DNA of 10,890 nucleotides from Lachnoclostridium sp. UBA1241 (GTDB lineage Bacteria; Bacillota; Clostridia; Lachnospirales; Lachnospiraceae), in NCBI GenBank assembly GCA_002308955.1, contig DBWJ01000038.1, positions 700 through 11,589 on the forward strand, in the 5' to 3' direction. The notes beneath the pieces are model-generated. The model searched no databases. It was not told where the DNA came from and was given only the letters and a program-made list of their open reading frames with translations. A program made the translations under genes and the position numbers. Each line of letters starts with the position of its first letter. Position 1 is the stretch's first letter. Below are positions 1-5,925 of the stretch, piece by piece.

Positions 1-324
1 GCAAGACAGATCAAGCTTGATCTTTTTGATGTATCTGCTGAGGACGTAAAGAAGACAATCATCGCTTATGAGCCGGTATGGGCTATCGGTACAGGCAAGG
101 TTGCAACAGCAGAGCAGGCTGAGGAAGTCTGCAAGCTCATCCGTGAGTACATCGCCGAGCTTTACGATGCTGCTACCGCCGAGGCGGTTCGCATCCAGTA
201 CGGCGGCTCCATGAATGCCGGCAACGCTGCAGAGCTTCTTGCAATGCCCGACATCGACGGCGGCCTTATCGGCGGAGCTTCCCTGAAGGCTGACTTCGGC
301 AAGATCGTTAATTACAACAAGTAA
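1..324 (+). CDS. tpiA: Triosephosphate isomerase, C-terminal part (5' end outside window)
   Basis: Interconverts dihydroxyacetone phosphate and glyceraldehyde 3-phosphate in glycolysis, in the cytoplasm. Only the last 107 residues are present, read in frame 1 up to the TAA at 322-324; the family is usually about 250 residues. The active-site signature AYEPVWAIGTGK is visible at residues 22-33 of the fragment, with the catalytic Glu at 24. The C-terminal phosphate-binding segments YGGSMNAGNAAEL and DGGLIGGASL are also intact. An intrinsic terminator follows 23 bases after the stop, so tpiA ends its transcript here. In many Firmicutes the next gene is gpmI; here gpmI appears only after the peptide transporter operon, about 10.4 kb downstream. 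Family assignment is secure from the signature. Confidence 0.97.
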   Translation, partial: ARQIKLDLFDVSAEDVKKTIIAYEPVWAIGTGKVATAEQAEEVCKLIREYIAELYDAATAEAVRIQYGGSMNAGNAAELLAMPDIDGGLIGGASLKADFGKIVNYNK

Positions 325-347
325 GAAATTCTATAGAATTCCATGCG

Positions 348-384
348 AAACACCGGATGCAATGACCTGTATCCGGTGTTTTTT
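348..384 (+). terminator. Intrinsic terminator after tpiA
   Basis: The arms AACACCGGATGCA (349-361) and TGTATCCGGTGTT (368-380) form a 13-bp stem with one G-T wobble and a 6-base loop. A further A-T pair (348/381) can close the base. The 3' arm runs into a six-T tract (379-384). This is a textbook Rho-independent terminator, and it separates the glycolytic transcript from the opp operon. Confidence 0.93.
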
Positions 385-449
385 ATGTTTACCGTACCCC
401 CATGCCGTTTTGAAAAAAGCGGCAAATGTAACACGATATGACAGAATTT

Positions 450-466
450 AAGTCAAATAAAGTCAA
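450..466. repeat. Direct repeat AAGTCAA x2, 10-bp period, upstream of opp promoter
   Basis: AAGTCAA occurs at 450-456 and again at 460-466, exactly one helical turn apart and 33-49 bases upstream of the -35 box. Same-face direct repeats at this distance are typical of activator or response-regulator sites. No regulator is encoded in the window, so the role is a guess. The region is AT-rich, so chance is a real alternative. Confidence 0.3.
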
Positions 467-477
467 GGTGGTTTACG

Positions 478-496
478 CGCCTTTCGGAGGGCGAAA
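478..496. promoter_or_regulatory. Palindromic element abutting the opp -35 box (candidate operator)
   Basis: Two overlapping inverted repeats lie just before the -35 hexamer: CGCC (478-481) with GGCG (490-493), and TTTCG (482-486) with CGAAA (492-496). A protein bound here would touch the -35 region. The arms are only 4-5 bases, so this is a weak candidate operator. It does not match the CodY consensus. Confidence 0.25.
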
Positions 497-498
497 TC

Positions 499-527
499 TT
501 TACAAAGAAAACCCGCAGCGGTATAAT
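499..527 (+). promoter_or_regulatory. Sigma-A type promoter of the opp operon
   Basis: The -35 box is TTTACA (499-504; five of six match TTGACA) and the -10 box is TATAAT (522-527; perfect), with a 17-bp spacer. Transcription should start near 534, giving a leader of about 70 bases before the oppA ATG. It is the best housekeeping promoter in the window and lies after the tpiA terminator, so the operon is probably transcribed independently of glycolysis. Confidence 0.88.
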
Positions 528-548
528 ATCATTGTTATATTTTGTACT

Positions 549-589
549 CGTGCGGAAAGCGCGTTTTTGCACGGATACTTAATGAGTAT
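549..589 (+). promoter_or_regulatory. Two tandem hairpins in the oppA leader
   Basis: The first hairpin pairs CGTGCGGAAA (549-558) with TTTTTGCACG (564-573): 10 bp with two G-T wobbles and a 5-base loop. The second pairs ATACT (575-579) with AGTAT (585-589) around a 5-base loop, ending just before the ribosome binding site AAAGGA (593-598). Neither is followed by a T-run, so they are not terminators. They could stabilise the 5' end of the mRNA or tune ribosome access. I recognise no riboswitch or T-box core. Confidence 0.4.
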
Positions 590-606
590 AAGAAAGGAAT
601 AGTGCT

Positions 607-3255
607 ATGAAGTACGCAAAGAAGATTTTGGCTCTTCTTCTCGTTTCGGTCATGTTACTTTCGACCGCCTGCGGCAAGAAGAACAACAACACGACGCCTA
701 CTACGACGCCTACTACTGCGCCGACCGGTGAAGCAACACCGACGCCTACGCAGGAAGTTGATATGCCCGACATAACGGATTTGTCCGTTGTTAAAGAGGC
801 TGACGGCACACTGTTCGCCGGTTCCCTTGTTTCCAAGAAGGAACAGAGCGGCGGCGGCGAAGTAGGATACGATGTGTATACCGGAAACGGTTCTAAGGAT
901 TATACCGATCCCGCATACTACACATTTAATGACTACATTACGGATACAAGTACTCTGAACTGGGGTCCTTGCACCTGGGAAACCAATGATGACTCCTCGA
1001 TTCTGGATCGCATCTCCTCCGGTTACTACGGATTCGCTTTGAATTCGACGAAAGACGGCTGGAGCGTTACCTGCGAGCTTGCAGCAGCGCTTCCCGAGGA
1101 CGTAACCAAGGATTATGTCGGCAAATACGGCATCAAGGAAGGCGATACCGCGAAGGCTTGGAAAATCAAGCTTCGTGAGGACCTGCAGTGGAACGACGGC
1201 ACGCCGATTAACGCGGACGACTTCGTGTATTCCGCACAGGAACTTCTTGATCCGATTATGCTGAACCGCCGTGCAGACTCTCTGTACGCAGGCGATTTTG
1301 CTATTTACAATGCAAAGAACTATATATACTCCGGTAAGATGTCCTGGGAGGCTAACTCCACGGACGGTGATTCTGCTGTAGCTACATGGGAAACGAAAGT
1401 TAAGGGCAGTGACGGTGTATATACGACTCCGGACGGTGCAAAGCTTTATATCGGTCTGAATACGGCTTATGCCTGGATGAGCGGCCATACTTTGGCTGAT
1501 TACAAGACATACTTCCCGGAAGGTGTCTATGATGCACTTGCAGCGAAGGCAGATGCTGACGGATATGTTCCTGCTACAGATGAGAACCTTGCAAAGCTGC
1601 ATGAGTTCACCGGTATTGATGACTGGGGCAATGAGCCGGAAGATCAGCTCATCTATTACCTTTCCTATCAGGTAGAAAACGCTGTTACGAAGTGGGAAGA
1701 CGTAGGTTTCTTCAAGACCGGCGACTATGAGATCGTTTTGGTTACAATTAATTCGACCTCGGATCCCAACTACTTTGTACCTTACAACTTAAGCTCTTCC
1801 TATCTTGTAAAGAAGGATCTCTGGGAAGCAAGCAAGAAGTATTATGACGATAATAAGCGCGAAGTAACGAAGGACAGCGCAAATATTGCCACCATCACCA
1901 CGACCTACGGTACGAGTGTTGAGACGACGGCAAGCTACGGACCTTACAACCTTACGTTCTTCCAGGCTGATAAGCAGATTACGTTTGAGCGTAACGACAA
2001 GTGGTTCGGTTATTCGGACGGCAATCACAAGGGCCAGTATCAGGCAGATAAGATTTCCGTTCAGGTTATTGCAAAGCATGAGACGCAGCTCCTTGCATTC
2101 TTGAAGGGTGAGATTGATAATGTTGCCCTTCAGAGTGAGGATATGAAGACGTACAGCACGAGCCCTTATATCCGCTATACGCCTCAGTCCTACACCACCA
2201 AGATTACTTTCAACACGGATAAGGATTCTCTTGCCAAGAGAGGCACGCAGATTCTCGCAAATGAGAACTTCCGCCATGCATATTCGCTGGCAATCGACCG
2301 TGCTAAATTTGCTTCTTCCTACACCTCTGCAGGAACGGCAGGTTTCGGTCTCCTGAACTCCATGTATATTTATGATCCGTTCTCCGGTGCTTCCTATCGT
2401 GATACGGATGGCGCTATGGGCGCATTGGTAGGTCTTTACGGACTGACGTTCGGTGAGGATGCTGAGTACGGCGACCTTGAGGAAGCTTACGATGCAATCA
2501 CCGGTTTCAACATCAACGAGGCAAGAGAGTACATGAAGAAGGCGTATGACGAGTGCATCGCCGATAAGTCTTACGACGGAACCTCGAAGGTTGAGATTGA
2601 GATGCTGGTTTACCAGTCGGATGATATCTATGTTCAGATGTTTAACTTCCTCAATGATGCCCTGAAGTCGGCATGTGAGGGTACCGGATTCGAGGGTAAG
2701 GTTTCCCTTAAGATGACGGTTGACGCAGACTACTACAACACCATGTATTCCGGTAACACGGATATGATTTTCACCACCTGGGGCGGCGCAGCTTCGGCTC
2801 CTTACACGATTCTGTACGAGTGCTACTGTGATGATCCTAAGGGTGAGAAAAACCAGATGGAGTATGGTTATGATACCGCAGCTATCAATGTAAGAATTAA
2901 TGTTGACGGTGACGATTATATTGCATCTCTTCAGCAGTGGGCTCTTTGGGCGGATGATTCCGATCCGGATTGCAAGATTACTTCGAAAGACGGATCCAAG
3001 ACCCTCGGATACTTCTCTGAATATGATGCTATGACGAAGGCTAACTTCTACGGCTTGCTTGAGAAGACGTACCTGAGTTCCTTCTGTGCGATTCCTATGT
3101 ATTACAGGAACAGCGCTTCGCTGATTTCTCAGAAGGGTGATTACGCGATTACGCAGTATATCGATTTGATCGGTTTCGGCGGACTCCAGTTCTACACCTT
3201 TAAGTACTCTGATGAAGAGTGGGAGAAGATTTCCAACACGCTGAACTATGAATAA
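607..3255 (+). CDS. oppA: Oligopeptide ABC transporter substrate-binding lipoprotein (OppA-like, SBP_bac_5), unusually long
   Basis: The extracellular receptor that captures peptides and delivers them to the OppBC pore. The N-terminus is a lipoprotein signal: MKYAKK, a hydrophobic core, then LSTAC with Cys22 as the probable lipidation site. A Thr/Pro-rich flexible linker follows to about residue 50. The family-5 signature is clear at about residues 182-214 (AWKIKLREDLQWNDGTPINA, then DDFVYS). Later landmarks are GPYNLTFFQADKQITFERND and ENFRHAYSLAIDR. At 882 aa it far exceeds the usual ~540-660 aa; residues ~218-365 appear to be extra, separating the signature from the GDYEIVLVTI strand. The ATG at 607 has AAAGGA 8 bases upstream. 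First gene of the operon, under the promoter at 499-527. Peptide is the expected ligand, but this family also binds sugars, nickel and other solutes, so specificity is inferred from the neighbours. Confidence 0.93.
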   Translation: MKYAKKILALLLVSVMLLSTACGKKNNNTTPTTTPTTAPTGEATPTPTQEVDMPDITDLSVVKEADGTLFAGSLVSKKEQSGGGEVGYDVYTGNGSKDYTDPAYYTFNDYITDTSTLNWGPCTWETNDDSSILDRISSGYYGFALNSTKDGWSVTCELAAALPEDVTKDYVGKYGIKEGDTAKAWKIKLREDLQWNDGTPINADDFVYSAQELLDPIMLNRRADSLYAGDFAIYNAKNYIYSGKMSWEANSTDGDSAVATWETKVKGSDGVYTTPDGAKLYIGLNTAYAWMSGHTLADYKTYFPEGVYDALAAKADADGYVPATDENLAKLHEFTGIDDWGNEPEDQLIYYLSYQVENAVTKWEDVGFFKTGDYEIVLVTINSTSDPNYFVPYNLSSSYLVKKDLWEASKKYYDDNKREVTKDSANIATITTTYGTSVETTASYGPYNLTFFQADKQITFERNDKWFGYSDGNHKGQYQADKISVQVIAKHETQLLAFLKGEIDNVALQSEDMKTYSTSPYIRYTPQSYTTKITFNTDKDSLAKRGTQILANENFRHAYSLAIDRAKFASSYTSAGTAGFGLLNSMYIYDPFSGASYRDTDGAMGALVGLYGLTFGEDAEYGDLEEAYDAITGFNINEAREYMKKAYDECIADKSYDGTSKVEIEMLVYQSDDIYVQMFNFLNDALKSACEGTGFEGKVSLKMTVDADYYNTMYSGNTDMIFTTWGGAASAPYTILYECYCDDPKGEKNQMEYGYDTAAINVRINVDGDDYIASLQQWALWADDSDPDCKITSKDGSKTLGYFSEYDAMTKANFYGLLEKTYLSSFCAIPMYYRNSASLISQKGDYAITQYIDLIGFGGLQFYTFKYSDEEWEKISNTLNYE
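691..714 (+). repeat. 12-bp in-frame tandem repeat in the oppA linker
   Basis: ACGACGCCTACT is present twice back to back (691-702, 703-714), encoding a Thr-Thr-Pro-Thr unit; a partial copy, GACGCCTAC, recurs at 741-749. The unit is a multiple of three, so copy-number change would alter only the length of the tether between the lipid anchor and the binding domain. Confidence 0.7.
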
Positions 3256-3262
3256 AGGAATT

Positions 3263-3356
3263 CTCAGCCGGCGAAAGGAAAGGCCGGCGTGAGTCAGAAG
3301 ACATGTTATTTGTCTGATACGCATGGCACAATCACGGGCAAAAGCCCGTGATTGTG
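3263..3356 (+). promoter_or_regulatory. Three consecutive stem-loops between oppA and oppB
   Basis: Stem-loop 1 is CTCAGCCGGC (3263-3272) with GCCGGCGTGAG (3283-3293), one bulged G and a 10-base loop. Stem-loop 2 is AGACA (3299-3303) with TGTCT (3311-3315). Stem-loop 3 is CACAATCACGGGC (3327-3339) with GCCCGTGATTGTG (3344-3356): 13 perfect pairs around AAAA. Stem-loop 3 is followed only by an interrupted T-rich stretch (TTCTTGCGTTTT), so it probably terminates partially or blocks 3' exonuclease rather than ending transcription. Such elements commonly make the receptor transcript more abundant than the pore and ATPase transcripts. Confidence 0.75.
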
Positions 3357-3401
3357 TTCTTGCGTTTTATTGTAGAAACTACCGGAAGGAACCGCGAGGG
3401 T

Positions 3402-4385
3402 ATGCTTAAGTATGTAATAAAGAGAATATTGCTTATGTTCGTGACATTCTTTGTCATCGCAACAATGTGCTTCATTTTGGTCAAATTGCTACCTCTTCCG
3501 AACGCTAAGGCGCAGGGCCGTGACTACAACCTTGTTCTTGAGCGCAGGGAGAAGATGGGCTATAACAAACCGATTTTGACGCAGTATGTAATTTATTGGA
3601 AGAATGTGTTCAGTTTCGGAAGCGGTGACAGTAAGGGATGGACCCCGGATCTGGGACTCGGTGAGCAGATGTACATCAGCCAGAATGTGTACGATGTCAT
3701 CAAGGAAAAACTTCCCTATACGATTGTTGTGAATCTGTATTCGATTATGATTGCAATCCCGTTGGGATTGCTGTTCGGAATATATGCAGCACTCCGAAAG
3801 AACAAATGGCAGGATCACGTTGTTTCTACGGCAGTTATGCTTGTGGTTTCCGTGCCGAGTTATGTGTATGCATTCCTGGTGCAGTATTTTATGTGCTATA
3901 AGACCAGATGGTTCCCTTTGACAGTAGCCTCCCGGGAGACTGCTACGCTTTTCAGTTTTGAAATGTTTAAGTCTATGCTGCCGGCAATCTTCTCACTGTG
4001 CTTCGGTACAATTGCCGTGCTCACCCGTTTTACCCGGGCAGAACTTTCCGAAGTGCTCACGGGAGATTATCTTCTGCTGGCACGCACAAAAGGTCTGACG
4101 AAGAATCAGGCCATAACCCGTCATGCGATGCGTAATGCCATGGTGCCGATTTTTCCGCAGATTCTCGGTGAATTTATCGGTATTCTCAGCGGCTCATTGA
4201 TTATCGAGGGTATTTTCGGTATTCCCGGCATCGGTAAGTTGTACATCACCTCTATTAATTTGCGTGATTATAACTTTTTCATGGCACTGACATTCTTTTA
4301 CACGTTAATCAGTCTTGTCGCAGGACTTGTGACGGACCTGAGTTACGGATTTATCGATCCGAGAATTAAGATGGGGGCAAGGTAA
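3402..4385 (+). CDS. oppB: Oligopeptide ABC transporter permease OppB
   Basis: One half of the membrane pore (binding-protein-dependent transport permease family, BPD_transp_1); 327 aa, close to the usual ~310. The N-terminus MLKYVIKRILLMF followed by a long hydrophobic helix is the standard OppB opening. The EAA loop that docks on the ATPases is at about residues 223-250 (YLLLARTKGLTKNQAITRHA, then MRNAMVPI). The C-terminus GLVTDLSYGFIDPRIKMG is also typical. I chose the ATG at 3402, with GGAAGGA at 3384-3390 upstream. The frame stays open to a GTG at 3348, but that codon lies inside the 3' arm of a strong hairpin and has no ribosome site. The stop is one base from the oppC start. Unlike OppA, C, D and F it is not enlarged. 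Confidence 0.95.
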   Translation: MLKYVIKRILLMFVTFFVIATMCFILVKLLPLPNAKAQGRDYNLVLERREKMGYNKPILTQYVIYWKNVFSFGSGDSKGWTPDLGLGEQMYISQNVYDVIKEKLPYTIVVNLYSIMIAIPLGLLFGIYAALRKNKWQDHVVSTAVMLVVSVPSYVYAFLVQYFMCYKTRWFPLTVASRETATLFSFEMFKSMLPAIFSLCFGTIAVLTRFTRAELSEVLTGDYLLLARTKGLTKNQAITRHAMRNAMVPIFPQILGEFIGILSGSLIIEGIFGIPGIGKLYITSINLRDYNFFMALTFFYTLISLVAGLVTDLSYGFIDPRIKMGAR

Positions 4386-4386
4386 T

Positions 4387-5925
4387 ATGGATTACAATAA
4401 TTTGCCAAAAGATAAATTCGTATTTGCCAAACGAGAGGGTAAAATTGCCGACAAAAAGCTTGATACCAAGCCGGTCGGATACTTGCGGGATGCGTGGAGA
4501 CGGTTTCGAAAGAATAAGTCTTCCGTTGCAGCCGCAGTGATTATTTTGATTTTGTTTTTGTTTGCGCTTATTGTTCCGCTCGTCTCTCCGTATAAGGTGG
4601 ATGACCGCGACGGTTACTACAAGATGGTTCTTCCGAAAAGCGAACTGTTTTCCTGGCTTGGCTGGGATGGTTGCAAAGAGCAACGGGAATCACAGGCAGG
4701 GTATGATTACTACAATTCCATCGGACAGGAATACGGATCTTCTGCCGTGAAGGAAATCCGTAAGACGGAGAAGGATTCTCATACAGGACGTATGCTGTAT
4801 ACGCTTTATGTTGATTCCTACGAGAAAGTCGGATTCACCTATGTCGATGTGACGAAGGAGGAGTACGATGCCCTTAAGGATTATCAGAACCGCACCGGGA
4901 TTCAGGTTATCTATCCGATGCCTGCGAATTACAAGACTAACTTTGTTGCGGTAACCAATGGGGCAAATCTGTGGTATAGACTCGCTGACGAGACGGATAA
5001 ATCCGCCGGTGAAACGAAAAACCATGATGAAAACGGTAATCCGATTTATGAAGCGGATTATCTGATGAAAAAGAATCTTACGTACGGGCAGTATGACTCC
5101 CTGCGGATGGACATTCCCGGGGATGGTGAGGGCGGACTTCACGTGGTATATGCCGTGAAGAACCAGACCGGATATCATCTGCGCGTGCTTTATAAGGAAT
5201 ACTATAATTTTGTAAACGGACATTACGCAACCCATGTGTTCGGAACGAACCAGCATGGACAGGATATCTTCCTTTGTCTTGCATTCGGAGCAAGGCTTTC
5301 ATTCCTGCTTGCTATCTGTGTTTCCATAATCAACCTCTTCATCGGTGTCATTTACGGTTCTGTAGAAGGGTATTACGGCGGTGCAACAGACCTTATCATG
5401 GAGCGTATTACCGATATTCTGGATGGTGTTCCGTTCATCATTGTTGCGACCTTGTTCCAGATGCACCTCGCGAAGAAAGTCGGACCGGTTCCTGCACTTT
5501 TGTTTGCATTTGTATTGACTGGCTGGATCGGTATCGCAAGCCGTGTTCGTACACAGTTCTACCGCTTTAAAAACCAGGAGTATGTACTTGCCGCGAGAAC
5601 ACTTGGCGCCAGCGACAAGAGACTTATATTCCGTCATATCTTCCCGAATGCCATCGGTACCATCATTACAGGTACGGTTTTGATTATCCCGAGCGTTGTG
5701 TACAGTGAGTCCATGTTGACCTACTTAGGCATAGTCAATCTGGAAACTTCGGGAATGACCAGCGTCGGTACCATGCTTTCCAACGGACAGACTTATATGT
5801 CCACCGACCCGCATATTCTGTTGTTCCCGGCGCTCTTTATCTCATTGCTGATGATTGCGTTTAACCTGTTCGGTAATGGTTTGCGGGATGCATTTAACCC
5901 TTCATTGAGAGGAGCGGATGAATAA
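4387..5925 (+). CDS. oppC: Oligopeptide ABC transporter permease OppC with large extracytoplasmic insertion
   Basis: The second pore subunit. The OppC N-terminal pattern is seen at residues ~31-70 (GYLRDAWRRFRKNK, then a hydrophobic helix ending PLVSPY). The conserved HVFGTNQHGQDIF motif, which normally follows within a few tens of residues, is delayed to residue 283. The pore domain then continues normally, with the EAA loop at ~399-424 (YVLAARTLGASDKRLIFRHI, then FPNAIG) and the usual ending NLFGNGLRDAFNPSLRG. The total of 512 aa against ~300 means about 170-200 extra residues (roughly 71-280). They follow helix 1, so they should lie outside the cell; the segment is polar and rich in Tyr, Asp and Lys. 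Streptococcal AmiC is a known precedent for an enlarged Opp permease, but there it is the OppB-type subunit. The stop TAA shares a base with the oppD ATG. Confidence 0.94.
   Translation: MDYNNLPKDKFVFAKREGKIADKKLDTKPVGYLRDAWRRFRKNKSSVAAAVIILILFLFALIVPLVSPYKVDDRDGYYKMVLPKSELFSWLGWDGCKEQRESQAGYDYYNSIGQEYGSSAVKEIRKTEKDSHTGRMLYTLYVDSYEKVGFTYVDVTKEEYDALKDYQNRTGIQVIYPMPANYKTNFVAVTNGANLWYRLADETDKSAGETKNHDENGNPIYEADYLMKKNLTYGQYDSLRMDIPGDGEGGLHVVYAVKNQTGYHLRVLYKEYYNFVNGHYATHVFGTNQHGQDIFLCLAFGARLSFLLAICVSIINLFIGVIYGSVEGYYGGATDLIMERITDILDGVPFIIVATLFQMHLAKKVGPVPALLFAFVLTGWIGIASRVRTQFYRFKNQEYVLAARTLGASDKRLIFRHIFPNAIGTIITGTVLIIPSVVYSESMLTYLGIVNLETSGMTSVGTMLSNGQTYMSTDPHILLFPALFISLLMIAFNLFGNGLRDAFNPSLRGADE

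Noticed and set aside
404..423. Hairpin GCCGTTTT / AAAAGCGGC after the tpiA terminator
   Set aside because: It contains a bulge and has no following T-run; the strong terminator at 348-384 already explains transcript ending.
441..456. CodY box upstream of opp
   Set aside because: ACAGAATTTAAGTCAA does not match the AATTTTCWGAAAATT consensus well enough.
437..468. Minus-strand promoter based on TTGACT copies (reverse of AAGTCAA)
   Set aside because: No suitable -10 box lies 16-18 bp further on, and no leftward gene exists.
655..3324. Long open frames on the minus strand opposite oppA (315 and 511 codons)
   Set aside because: They are exact shadows of oppA, have no recognisable domains, and their Arg/Ile/Val-rich translations reflect the codon pattern of the real gene.
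3348..3401. Longer OppB with 18 extra N-terminal residues from a GTG at 3348
   Set aside because: The GTG lies in the 3' arm of a 13-bp hairpin and has no ribosome site; MLKYVIKRIL from 3402 matches the standard OppB N-terminus.
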